From contig CAZTHC010000020.1 of assembly GCA_964613425.1 (NCBI GenBank), positions 1 through 19,872 of the forward strand: a DNA stretch of 19,872 bases, in the 5' to 3' direction. Below are positions 1 to 7,278 of the stretch, piece by piece. The notes beneath the pieces were generated by a model, which saw only the letters and a program-made list of their open reading frames with translations, searched no databases and was not told where the DNA came from. Made by a program: the position numbers and the translations under genes. The first letter of the stretch is position 1; every line of letters begins with the position of its first letter. This DNA is from CAZTHC01 sp964613425. Lineage in GTDB: Bacteria > Bacillota > Clostridia > TANB77 > CAG-508.

Positions 1-817
1 CCATTAAAGCATTAAATACATCATTTGAAAATGTTAAGTAATTCTTGCCAATGCTGTTTTTTATTATATCTATTATTAATGTGTTTACTATTTCAGCATT
101 ACAGTTTCCAAGTACTTTTATAATTTTAGCTGGTATATCTTCTCTTTTTATTGAACCAACGATTATTGCATCTTCAATATCTCTGCCAATATATGCTATT
201 ACATCAGATATTCTAACAACACTTCCTTCTAATGTCATTGGTATTACTTTTTTGCTATAACCCTTTATACTATTTACACTATTTACTTCTTCTAAAAATT
301 CTTCTTTAGTTTTGTTTGGGTTATATGAATATTTATTAAGCAATATTTCTCCATTATGTGCTAGTATTCCATCTAATGTTTGCATACTAATATTAGCATT
401 TTCTAAATCCTTTAGCACTCTTACCCCTTGTGCATTATGGCAAAAATATCCTATATTTTCTCTTTCACAAATTTCATTTAAACATCTTTCGCCCACATGT
501 CCAAATGGAGTATGTCCAACATCATGTCCTAAAGATATTGCTTCTATTAAATCTTCATTAAGGTTTAAACTTCTGCCTATTGTTCTCGCAATTTTTGAAA
601 CCAATTGAACATGTAGAACTCTGTGTGTTATGTGGTCGTTTTCTATAAATGAATATACTTGTGTTTTGTCTATGTACCTAGTATATGCTAGCGAATGAAT
701 TATTCTATCTATATCTCTAAAAAATATAGGTCTAATAGCTTCCTTATCTTGATTAAATTTAATTCCATTTATAGATTTACATGCATATTCTGAAAAGTCT
801 CTTTCATGTAATAGCAT
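1..817 (-). CDS. dGTPase-like HD-domain phosphohydrolase (5' part, truncated by window edge)
   Basis: This is the N-terminal part of a deoxyguanosinetriphosphate triphosphohydrolase-like protein; the reading frame is still open at base 1. What shows this: a typical opening (MLLHERDFSEYACKS), then IRPIFFRDIDRIIHSLAYTRYIDKTQVY-type residues, the block HITHRVLHVQLVSKIARTIGR, and the metal-binding GHDVGHTPFGHVGE. That gives the H...HD part of the HD phosphohydrolase site. Family members hydrolyse dNTPs to nucleosides plus triphosphate, but many Firmicute paralogues have no tested substrate. I chose the ATG at 815-817, preceded by AAAGGA; an in-frame TTG (848-850) and GTG (857-859) are alternatives. 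It lies 53 bases after the DUF898 stop, so the two are probably co-transcribed. The C-terminal part is outside the window. Confidence 0.85.
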   Translation of the reverse strand, partial: MLLHERDFSEYACKSINGIKFNQDKEAIRPIFFRDIDRIIHSLAYTRYIDKTQVYSFIENDHITHRVLHVQLVSKIARTIGRSLNLNEDLIEAISLGHDVGHTPFGHVGERCLNEICERENIGYFCHNAQGVRVLKDLENANISMQTLDGILAHNGEILLNKYSYNPNKTKEEFLEEVNSVNSIKGYSKKVIPMTLEGSVVRISDVIAYIGRDIEDAIIVGSIKREDIPAKIIKVLGNCNAEIVNTLIIDIIKNSIGKNYLTFSNDVFNALM

Positions 818-870
818 ATTTTCCTTTGCCAACTCAAATTCTTTTTGCAAATATATCACTCTTTCTTTTA

Positions 871-2214
871 TTAATATTGTGGGAATTCAAAGTAAAGTAT
901 GTCTTCTGTATTTCCATTTGTTAATAATACTCTTAAATAATATCCATCATCCTTATATTTTGCTTCTATAAATTCTGCAACTTTACTATTTGTAACCTTT
1001 TTTCCTTTTTGATTATTGTTATTTGCATTTGGTCTTTCTATCATATATAGGTCATTATTGTTTGTAATATAGTATAAATCTACATTTTCTGCGGCAATTA
1101 CTGACATGTCAAAAATATATTTTGCATTTGTATTTTCTAAAAGAACTGCACCACCACTTTGACTTATTGCAATATTACCATTTATTATTTCTGCAACCAA
1201 GTCATCATAATGACTTGTACCATAGCAAAATACTCCATCTATTAAAGTTAGCTTTTTATTTCTTTTATAATTACTGCTATTATAATTACTATTATTACTT
1301 TCGTAGTTTCCTTCGCTTATATATCCTGGCATTTTAATACTTGCTTCTCCACCACTACTTCTTTTCTTATTGTTTTTAAAAATATCAGAAATTTCAAAAT
1401 CCTCTAAATTTTCGAAATCCCATTTATCGTAATTTGTTGCAATAAAAGTTCCAACTCCAATAATTAATGTTATAGCTAGAACTATTCCAATAATCATTGG
1501 TATTACTGAACCTTTGCTTTCTTGTTCATCTTTTAATTTTATATGTGTATTTTTTGCTTTCCAATTACAAATTTTTATTGGTACCCATAAACCAAATATA
1601 CCAAATGTTATAAGTGTTAACAAATACCATAATAGATAATGCCCTACTAAGCTTAATGCTTTACCGCTAAATACTAATTTTTTGCGATTTATTATTGTAT
1701 GTTTTGCAATCCATTTTTGTTTATAACAAATTACAAATGGATATAATAATCCTAATGAAATTAATGTTAATATTCTACTAAATAGATTAACACCTATTAA
1801 CCCTAACAAACCTCCATCAAAATAACTATCTTCTTTATTAAATGGTTCATCTTCAAAATGAATGTTTGAAACTACCCATTTTTCTTTTTTTATTGGAATC
1901 CACAAAGAATAAATTCCAAAAGTTATAATTGTAAAGAAGATCCATTTAAATCTTTGAACAAACAAAGATGCACCTGTTCCTTCAAATTTTAATCTTTTTC
2001 CGTTATATACTGTATGGTCTATTTTGTATGCGATTAGTAATTTTTCTGCCCATGCTGATGCAATTGTTAATGTAAATACTGTTATAATAATTGCTAATAT
2101 TCTGTAACCAATAAGTTCTAAAAGTTTCCCGTCAAAATATGAATCATCTCTTATTGTTTTTTTCTTTTCAACAACAACTTCATCATATTCTAGTTCAGTT
2201 GGACTATTTTCCAT
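871..2214 (-). CDS. DUF898 (YjgN-like) membrane protein with two tandem repeats
   Basis: A 447-residue membrane protein of unknown function. It has two tandem DUF898 units: residues about 25-123 (SYFDGKLLELIGYRIL ... LKFEGTG ... IITFGIYSLWIPIKK) and about 130-228 (SYFDGGLLGLIG ... LVFSGKAL ... LITFGIFGLWVPIK). Each unit has two hydrophobic segments. A further transmembrane helix (about 240-259) leads to a Ser/Asn-rich linker and a C-terminal domain of about 150 residues, probably outside the cell; I do not recognise that domain. The start is the ATG at 2212-2214, because GGGGGA sits 7 bases upstream; a TTG 18 bases further upstream overlaps that ribosome binding site. DUF898 is established as an integral membrane family, and no biochemical role can be given. 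It has a long structured leader and its own likely promoter. Confidence 0.8.
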   Translation of the reverse strand: MENSPTELEYDEVVVEKKKTIRDDSYFDGKLLELIGYRILAIIITVFTLTIASAWAEKLLIAYKIDHTVYNGKRLKFEGTGASLFVQRFKWIFFTIITFGIYSLWIPIKKEKWVVSNIHFEDEPFNKEDSYFDGGLLGLIGVNLFSRILTLISLGLLYPFVICYKQKWIAKHTIINRKKLVFSGKALSLVGHYLLWYLLTLITFGIFGLWVPIKICNWKAKNTHIKLKDEQESKGSVIPMIIGIVLAITLIIGVGTFIATNYDKWDFENLEDFEISDIFKNNKKRSSGGEASIKMPGYISEGNYESNNSNYNSSNYKRNKKLTLIDGVFCYGTSHYDDLVAEIINGNIAISQSGGAVLLENTNAKYIFDMSVIAAENVDLYYITNNNDLYMIERPNANNNNQKGKKVTNSKVAEFIEAKYKDDGYYLRVLLTNGNTEDILYFEFPQY

Positions 2215-2250
2215 ACTAATTCCCCCAATCAAATTTATTATTTATAACAC

Positions 2251-2280
2251 AAAAGAGCTAGTAACACTACTAACTCTTTT
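2251..2280. terminator. Hairpin in the DUF898 leader, terminator-like
   Basis: A 30-base inverted repeat: AAAAGAG, a C/A mismatch, TAGTA, loop ACAC, TACTA, CTCTTTT. Both strands have short T-runs after the stem. It lies between the proposed DUF898 promoter and the DUF898 start (about 37 bases before the ATG), so on the minus strand it could attenuate DUF898. It is too far from a plus-strand gene to serve one. Confidence 0.4.
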
Positions 2281-2400
2281 ACTGTATTTTGCTATTTATT
2301 ATTGCAATTCTAATTCAATAATTGCTTTTTTCTTATGTTTTAGAATTAGATATATTATCTACTATTAAGAGTTATTTAAACTACTATTTTATACTCTTTA

Positions 2401-2423
2401 TAATTATGGTTATACCATAATTA
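2401..2423. repeat. Perfect 10-bp inverted repeat, likely operator
   Basis: TAATTATGGT, a 3-base spacer, then ACCATAATTA: a perfect dyad of 10 bp arms. It covers the -10 box of the proposed minus-strand DUF898 promoter (2409-2437), a position expected for a repressor or activator site. No regulator can be named. Confidence 0.5.
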
Positions 2424-2437
2424 CAGATAATATTCAA
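2409..2437 (-). promoter_or_regulatory. Probable promoter of the DUF898 gene
   Basis: On the minus strand TTGAAT (2432-2437), a 17-base spacer, then TATAAC (2409-2414). It would give a leader of about 190 bases before the DUF898 ATG. That leader has several nested inverted repeats: GCAATT/AATTGC near 2305-2326, CTAATTC/GAATTAG near 2310-2348, AAGAGT/ACTCTT near 2367-2400, and the hairpin at 2251-2280. Confidence 0.45.
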
Positions 2438-2508
2438 TATATTTCGACAAAAACAATTATTTCCAAATATATTTCTTATTATTCTTAAAAATTCAACAAT
2501 AAATTAAT

Positions 2509-2546
2509 AAAAAGTGCTATCAATATAAATATTAATAGCACTTTTT
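2509..2546. terminator. Strong hairpin terminator after the RNA methyltransferase gene
   Basis: Perfect 12-bp arms AAAAAGTGCTAT and ATAGCACTTTTT, extended in the loop by AATAT/ATATT. The A-run and T-run make it work in either direction. It begins 4 bases past the stop of the open stretch at 2550-2741 and ends the minus-strand transcript from the 23S rRNA methyltransferase gene. Confidence 0.75.
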
Positions 2547-2549
2547 ATA

Positions 2550-2741
2550 TTAGTTACTTAATTTTAAAAGTCTCTGAAATGCTTCATATCTTAGACTCTC
2601 ATTTTTTGCATTTATTGCAACTTCCACCAACTTTTCTATAGATGTAAGATTTTTTACTGCTACTATTAAACGTATAGGCGCTTTGTTGGAATGCAGTGCT
2701 TTGATATTATTTTTTCTTTCAATTTCTTTAAGTATTATCTG
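2550..2741 (-). pseudogene. Open 62-codon stretch without a start codon; possible gene remnant
   Basis: Immediately after the stop of the methyltransferase gene, in another frame, there are 62 sense codons bounded by TAA (2742-2744) and TAA (2550-2552). The translation looks protein-like and helical: it includes NKAPIRLIVAVKNLTSIEKL and AINAKNESLRYEAFQRLLKL. The pattern resembles a HEAT-type helical repeat (inference). No ATG, GTG or TTG occurs before about codon 38, and no ribosome binding site precedes it. Its stop is followed after 4 bases by a strong terminator, as expected of a real gene end. Most likely it is the 3' remnant of a larger gene. A small protein with a non-standard start (ATT or ATA) is the less likely reading. 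The function is unknown. Confidence 0.4.
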
Positions 2742-2745
2742 TTAT

Positions 2746-4101
2746 TTAATTTTTGCTAAGAAGCACTACGCTCTCTACATGGCTTGTATATGGAAACATA
2801 TCTACTGGTTGTACTTTTTTTATTTCATATTTTTTGTTTAATTCTTTTAAGTCTCTTGCAAGTGTTGCTGGATTACAACTTATATATATTATTTTTTTAG
2901 GTTGTATTTTTAATATTGTGTCTAATGTTATTGGGTCACATCCCTTACGTGGTGGGTCTATAAATACTACGTCTGCATCTATTTTTCTTTCTTCTATAAG
3001 TTTTGGTAGCACATTTTCTACTTCGCCTACGAAGAATTCTGCATTTTTTATATTGTTTATTTTTGCATTTTCTTCTGCATCTTTTATTGCCTCTGGCACT
3101 ACTTCTATTCCGTACATTTTTTTTACTTTATCTGATGTAAATATTCCTATTGTTCCTATTCCACAATATAAATCAAATATCTCTTCTTTACCTGTTAATT
3201 CTGCAAATTCTATTCCTGTATTATATAATACCTCTGTTTGTGTTGGATTTACCTGGTAAAATGATAATGGTGATATTTTAAATTTATAATTTCCTAATAT
3301 ATCGTAAATATATCCATCACCATATAATACCTTTATTTTCTTTCCTAGTATAACATTTGTATTGTTTGGATTTAAATTTTTTACTATTGTTTTTATACTT
3401 TCATATTTATTAGTTAAATACTGTACTAATTCTTTTTCTAGTTTTAATTTGTCTTCTCTTAATACTAGTGTAACCATAATTTCATTTGTGTTTTTTCCAA
3501 TTCTAATAACTATATGTCTTACTATTCCATTTAAATTCTTTTCGTCATAAACAGGTATTTTGTTCTCCTTTATCCAATTGAATATATCTTGTGCTATGTT
3601 GTTACATTCTTCGCTTTGAATTAAACATTCTTTTGTTTGTATAATTTTATGTGTTCTTTCTGAATATACGCCCATTATTGGTTGATTATTTTCATTTAAT
3701 CCTATTGGGTACTGTAGCTTATTTCTATAATGTATTGGTAGCCCCATTCCTATTGTATTTTCAACTTTTATATGTTCTCCTAATGCTTTATATATACAGT
3801 TTTCTACAATATTTGTTTTCATATCTAACGTTGTTCCATAGTCTATATGTCTTAATTGACATCCTCCACATTGTGAATATGTATTACAATTTGTTTCTAC
3901 ACGTTTTGAAGAAGGCTCTAAAATTTCTACAATTTTAGCATATGCATGTGTTTTTAAAACTTTTAATATGTGTATTTTAATTTTTTCTCCTTTTATTGCA
4001 TTATCAATAAAAATAGCAAAGTTATCTATTTTTGCTATTCCTTCTCCATTAAATCCATTATCTATAATATCTACAATATGCTCTTCGTTTTTATTTATCA
4101 T
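2746..4101 (-). CDS. rlmD: 23S rRNA (uracil-C5)-methyltransferase, RlmD/RlmCD type
   Basis: A 451-residue RumA/TrmA-family enzyme that makes 5-methyluridine in 23S rRNA (U1939, and in many Firmicutes also U747) using S-adenosylmethionine. An N-terminal TRAM domain (about 5-65) is followed by iron-sulphur cysteines C72, C78, C81 and about C159. The SAM motif FDLYCGIGTIGIF is near 309-321, then DPPRKG near 382 and the catalytic-cysteine motif ISCNPATLARDL (Cys about 409). The C-terminus HVESVVLLSKN is the normal family ending. The length is typical. AAGGGG lies 4-5 bases before the ATG. It has its own promoter at 4199-4227, and a GC-rich REP-like palindrome sits in its 5' leader. Family assignment is firm; which uridines it modifies is not visible from sequence. 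Confidence 0.93.
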   Translation of the reverse strand: MINKNEEHIVDIIDNGFNGEGIAKIDNFAIFIDNAIKGEKIKIHILKVLKTHAYAKIVEILEPSSKRVETNCNTYSQCGGCQLRHIDYGTTLDMKTNIVENCIYKALGEHIKVENTIGMGLPIHYRNKLQYPIGLNENNQPIMGVYSERTHKIIQTKECLIQSEECNNIAQDIFNWIKENKIPVYDEKNLNGIVRHIVIRIGKNTNEIMVTLVLREDKLKLEKELVQYLTNKYESIKTIVKNLNPNNTNVILGKKIKVLYGDGYIYDILGNYKFKISPLSFYQVNPTQTEVLYNTGIEFAELTGKEEIFDLYCGIGTIGIFTSDKVKKMYGIEVVPEAIKDAEENAKINNIKNAEFFVGEVENVLPKLIEERKIDADVVFIDPPRKGCDPITLDTILKIQPKKIIYISCNPATLARDLKELNKKYEIKKVQPVDMFPYTSHVESVVLLSKN

Positions 4102-4121
4102 CTTTTCCCCTTTTTATTAAA

Positions 4122-4147
4122 CGGGTGTATATAATACGCCCCTACAA
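4122..4147 (-). repeat. REP-like GC-rich palindrome, copy A
   Basis: On the minus strand it reads TTGTAGGGGCG...CACCCG, with an 8-bp stem (GGGTGTAT against ATACGCCC, one G-T pair). It is strikingly GC-rich against its AT-rich surroundings and falls within the leader of rlmD. A second copy in the same orientation lies at 4419-4447, on the other side of tRNA-Leu; both share TTGTAGGGG at one end and CCCG at the other. Confidence 0.55.
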
Positions 4148-4198
4148 AAAAATTCATATATTACTTTGCATTATATATATTCTTTATACATATAAGTA

Positions 4199-4227
4199 AT
4201 TATATTTGATATTACAAGTAAAATCAA
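4199..4227 (-). promoter_or_regulatory. Promoter of rlmD
   Basis: On the minus strand TTGATT (4222-4227), 17-base spacer, TATAAT (4199-4204). It is divergent from the tRNA promoter, whose -35 box begins 18 bases away. It predicts a leader of about 90 bases that includes REP copy A. Confidence 0.65.
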
Positions 4228-4245
4228 TAAATTGTTTAAAATTTA

Positions 4246-4274
4246 TTGACAACTATTTATAAAAGTGTTAAGAT
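4246..4274 (+). promoter_or_regulatory. Promoter of tRNA-Leu
   Basis: TTGACA (4246-4251, perfect consensus), 17-base spacer, TAAGAT (4269-4274). Transcription would start about 10 bases before the mature tRNA 5' end at 4293. Confidence 0.8.
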
Positions 4275-4292
4275 ATTTATTGTCTAACAAAT

Positions 4293-4376
4293 GCGGATGT
4301 GGCGAAACTGGCAGACGCGCTAGACTTAGGATCTAGTGTCTTTGACGTGGGGGTTCAAGTCCTCTCATCCGCACCA
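4293..4376 (+). tRNA. tRNA-Leu (anticodon TAG)
   Basis: The 84-base gene has a 7-bp acceptor stem GCGGATG/CATCCGC, anticodon stem CTAGA/TCTAG with loop CTTAGGA (anticodon TAG, reading CUN leucine codons), a long variable arm as expected of a class II tRNA, and a T loop GGTTCAAGT. The CCA end is encoded. A consensus promoter lies upstream and a hairpin terminator follows at once, so it is a single-gene unit. Confidence 0.97.
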
Positions 4377-4410
4377 AAAAAGTAAGAAAATTTATTTTCT
4401 TACTTTTTTT
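4377..4410. terminator. Bidirectional terminator after tRNA-Leu
   Basis: AGTAAGAAAA, loop of 4, TTTTCTTACT, flanked by A-runs and T-runs (4404-4410). It ends tRNA-Leu on the plus strand. It can also end the minus-strand radical SAM operon, whose last stop is at 4458. Confidence 0.85.
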
Positions 4411-4418
4411 AGTTGTCT

Positions 4419-4447
4419 CGGGTCGTCGAGGACGCCGACCCCTACAA
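4419..4447 (-). repeat. REP-like GC-rich palindrome, copy B
   Basis: On the minus strand it reads TTGTAGGGGTCGG...GACCCG and folds through GGGTCG/CGACCC. It has the same ends and orientation as copy A (4122-4147) but a different centre, as expected of a REP-type family. It sits between the radical SAM gene stop and the tRNA terminator. Confidence 0.55.
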
Positions 4448-4457
4448 CACTTATAAC

Positions 4458-5336
4458 TTATTCATTTCCAAATTTTGTTCTAAATCCACAACGTTTACAC
4501 AATGGATTTATTAATTTATGCGCTTCAAAGCCTTGAATTAATTCTTTACAAATTTTGCTATCTAATACTTCTTCTATAGTATTTTCATATATATTTCCAA
4601 GTTTTATATCCGCTTCTTGGTCTAAGCAACATGGAACTATATCTCCATTTACTAAAATTGCTATTTGATTTCTAAGTCCAAAGCACTTTCCAGATTCTGA
4701 TATTATATTTGATTTTAAATTAGGCCAAGTAAATTGTCTGTCTTGATTTAAGTATATACTATTATGTAATTTAACATATCTACATTGTTTAGTTTTCTCC
4801 ATTAAATTATCTATGTTATATTCTTTCTCTAAAGCTTCTATTATTTTAATATTTTTATCATTTGCACCTATTTTGTCTATATTCCATAATCTAAATGATA
4901 TCAATATTTCAGTTTTTTCGTTGATAATTTTTACAGATTCTAGTACACTTTGCAAATAGCTTCTTGAATTATATATTTCATTAATTTCATTTTCATTTAT
5001 ACTATGTAATGATAAATTCATTTGTCTTATTGCTTTTGATTTTACTATAGTTTCTAAATTTTTATATAATAATGTTGCATTTGTTGTAATGTTTACATTA
5101 ATGTTATTCATTTCACAAATTTTTAGAATTTCTCCAAGCTCTGGGTGTAATAGTGGTTCACCTTTTACATGTAAGTATACTAAATTAGTATACTGTTTTA
5201 TATTTTCAATTATCCTTCTAAATTCATCTACTTTAATAAATTGTTTTTCTCTGTTCGTATCTGGGCAAAATGCACATTTCAAATTACAAATATTTGTTAT
5301 TTCTACATATATTTTTTGAAATCTCTTATCCTTCAT
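4458..5336 (-). CDS. Radical SAM/SPASM domain protein
   Basis: A 292-residue radical SAM enzyme. The [4Fe-4S] motif CxxxCxxC is C17, C21, C24 (ITNICNLKCAFC), close to the N-terminus. The glycine-rich region follows (VYLHVKGEPLLHPEL, 53-67), then the strand NITTNATLL. A C-terminal SPASM-type domain has C218, C236, C237, C280 and C283 (LVNGDIVPCCLDQ, PLCKRCGF), which binds auxiliary iron-sulphur clusters. Such proteins usually modify peptides or carry out other radical chemistry, but no precursor peptide gene is visible nearby, so the substrate is unknown. AAGGAGT lies 5-6 bases before the ATG, and the gene starts 10 bases after the HD gene stop, which places it last in a three-gene operon. Confidence 0.85.
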   Translation of the reverse strand: MKDKRFQKIYVEITNICNLKCAFCPDTNREKQFIKVDEFRRIIENIKQYTNLVYLHVKGEPLLHPELGEILKICEMNNINVNITTNATLLYKNLETIVKSKAIRQMNLSLHSINENEINEIYNSRSYLQSVLESVKIINEKTEILISFRLWNIDKIGANDKNIKIIEALEKEYNIDNLMEKTKQCRYVKLHNSIYLNQDRQFTWPNLKSNIISESGKCFGLRNQIAILVNGDIVPCCLDQEADIKLGNIYENTIEEVLDSKICKELIQGFEAHKLINPLCKRCGFRTKFGNE

Positions 5337-5346
5337 TAAACACTCC

Positions 5347-5895
5347 TTATATGTTATAAAAATATGTAGCTTCTAAATCTGCTTCGAATAGAAGTAATGC
5401 TAATGGATATTTTTTATATGCTTGTCCTAATGTTCCATATACTTCTTTTGGTTCTGTAAAGCCCATATGCCATCTTATTGCGTATTTTTCTTCAGTTGTT
5501 AATTTCATATATTCTGTAATCATCATTACTGATTTTTCTCCATGTCCATATGGAATTGTGTCGTCTACTGTATAATATGGTACTTTTTCCCATTCGCCTT
5601 TTTCATTTTTCGCATTTCTATAGTCTACTTTGTAATAATTAACTTTGCAAATATCATGCAATAATGCAGCAATTTTTATTGTTTCATCTGATACTTCTAA
5701 ATTTTGATATTTTACTTTTTCTTTTAATATTTCATATACTTTTAAGCTATGCCCTAAAAGTCCTCCTTCATAACAGCCATGAAATCTTGTACTTGCTGGT
5801 GCTGTGTAGAAATCTGTTTTCTCTATAAATTTAATTAGTTCATCTATTCCATCTCTTTTTACTGTTTTTAATATTTCTAAAAATTGTTCTTTCAT
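5347..5895 (-). CDS. HD-domain metal-dependent phosphohydrolase
   Basis: A 182-residue small HD-superfamily protein. The putative metal ligands are H49 (GGLLGHSLKV), H80-D81 (AALLHDICKV), H118 (PYGHGEKS), H143 (IRWHMGF) and D173 (LLFEADLEA). This H...HD...H...H...D pattern matches the group of HD hydrolases common in Firmicutes and in phage-like contexts; the substrate (nucleotide, cyclic nucleotide or nucleic acid end) cannot be told. The start is the ATG at 5893-5895, because GGAGG lies 6 bases before it; the in-frame ATG four codons upstream is part of that ribosome binding site. It is the middle gene of the operon, 24 bases after the YibE/F gene. Confidence 0.8.
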   Translation of the reverse strand: MKEQFLEILKTVKRDGIDELIKFIEKTDFYTAPASTRFHGCYEGGLLGHSLKVYEILKEKVKYQNLEVSDETIKIAALLHDICKVNYYKVDYRNAKNEKGEWEKVPYYTVDDTIPYGHGEKSVMMITEYMKLTTEEKYAIRWHMGFTEPKEVYGTLGQAYKKYPLALLLFEADLEATYFYNI

Positions 5896-5919
5896 TTTTA
5901 CCTCCATATAATTCTTTAT

Positions 5920-7134
5920 TTAAAATTTTATATCTCTTCTACTTTTTATTGTTGCTGTTTGACTTGATATGTTTTTATTTTTTATGTTTTTTGTAAATAT
6001 ATATGCTGCAAATATCGCTGTAGATGGTACAGCAAATAGAATTCCCATACTTCCTACAATAGCTTGTAATACTTCTACAACAATCATTTCCATATTAAAT
6101 AAATACAATGTATTTTTATTATATATCATAAATAACAATACTGTTGCTAAAGAACTTCCTATATATGCTAGTATTAATGTGTTTGTCATTGTTCCTATTG
6201 CATCTCTACCTATATTCATTCCAGATTTAAGCATTTTTGAAAATGTCTTTTCCTCCATGTTTTCAGAAAGCTCATTTAATGCTGATGAAATCGACATCGC
6301 TACGTCCATAATAGCTCCAAGCGAACCTATAACTATTCCGGCCCATACTATCGCAATTAAATCTATGTTTATATTAATTTGAGCTGTCATTAAGAATACA
6401 TATTCTTGATCTACAATTCCTGTAATCTTTAATACATTACTCATAATTATTGCAATTATACCAGCTACTGCTACGCCACCTAAATTTCCTAATATTGCAC
6501 ACCATGTTTTTTTATTAGCACCATTTATAATAAGTAAACTCATAAATATAATGAATACTGATACTATAATTGTTGTTAAATATATGTTGTATCCTTTTAA
6601 AATACTTGGTATAAATACTAAGAATATTGCAAGTATTGTAAATATCAGAGATACAATTGTTGAAAATCCTTTTTTTCTGCCTAATATTAGTATTAATGCA
6701 AGAAATGCTATTACTAACCATATTAAAGTGTCACTTCTGTTATATTCAATAAAAACCCATTCTGGTTCTGTATTTGCATTAATATTAATAAAGCCTAGAA
6801 TAACATTGCTATCTTTTTTTACTTCATTTGGCTGTGCAGCATACATTTCATCTATATTTTGTGTTCCTTTAACAATTTGTCCTTTTTTATCTCCGCTTAA
6901 TATTTCAGCTGTAAAATTTATTATTTTATTTTCGTAAAATTCATCACCTGCACTATAATTTTCTTTATCTATTTTATCTATAGAATTAATTCTTGCCTTG
7001 TAGTATTCTCCTGTTTCTTCATTTGATAAATCTGTTCTACATATTTTATTCCCTACAAATATAAACACACATGAAAATATTACTACTAAAATATACACAA
7101 TAATTTTCATTTTACTATTTTCGTCTTTTTCCAT
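5920..7134 (-). CDS. YibE/F family membrane protein
   Basis: A 404-residue multi-pass membrane protein. The N-terminal helix (about 10-27) is followed by a domain of about 110 residues (YYKARINSIDKIDKENYSAG ...), probably outside the cell, then about seven more hydrophobic helices. The family signature is clear in the second half: GSLGAIMDVAMSISSALNEL, then GMNIGRDAIGTMTNTLILAY. The YibE/F family is widespread in Firmicutes with no established biochemical role. The start is the ATG at 7132-7134 with AAGGAGA 7 bases before; an in-frame ATG nine codons further upstream has no ribosome binding site. It is the first gene of the operon with the HD protein and radical SAM protein. Confidence 0.88.
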   Translation of the reverse strand: MEKDENSKMKIIVYILVVIFSCVFIFVGNKICRTDLSNEETGEYYKARINSIDKIDKENYSAGDEFYENKIINFTAEILSGDKKGQIVKGTQNIDEMYAAQPNEVKKDSNVILGFININANTEPEWVFIEYNRSDTLIWLVIAFLALILILGRKKGFSTIVSLIFTILAIFLVFIPSILKGYNIYLTTIIVSVFIIFMSLLIINGANKKTWCAILGNLGGVAVAGIIAIIMSNVLKITGIVDQEYVFLMTAQININIDLIAIVWAGIVIGSLGAIMDVAMSISSALNELSENMEEKTFSKMLKSGMNIGRDAIGTMTNTLILAYIGSSLATVLLFMIYNKNTLYLFNMEMIVVEVLQAIVGSMGILFAVPSTAIFAAYIFTKNIKNKNISSQTATIKSRRDIKF

Positions 7135-7160
7135 TATAATTCTCCTTTTCTTTCTAAACA

Positions 7161-7190
7161 ATTATATACTATTTTTATATAATTGTACAA
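7161..7190 (-). promoter_or_regulatory. Promoter of the YibE/F operon
   Basis: On the minus strand TTGTAC (7185-7190), 18-base spacer, TATAAT (7161-7166), close to the ribosome binding site of the YibE/F gene. Confidence 0.55.
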
Positions 7191-7220
7191 GCAATAATTT
7201 ATATTTAATATGAATTTCAA

Positions 7221-7270
7221 AATAAAAGCTTACTAATTTACAATAGTAAACAGCAAGCTTTTATTTTTTT
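7221..7270. terminator. Terminator of ddh
   Basis: Arms AATAAAAGCTT (7221-7231) and AAGCTTTTATT (7255-7265), with an inner TACT/AGTA pairing. T-runs follow on both strands. It lies directly downstream of the ddh stop at 7279. Confidence 0.75.
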
Positions 7271-7278
7271 AATTCATC

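Noticed and set aside
4458..7134. A peptide-maturation (RiPP) locus around the radical SAM/SPASM protein
   Set aside because: No small precursor peptide gene, protease or exporter is present nearby; the partners are a YibE/F membrane protein and an HD hydrolase.
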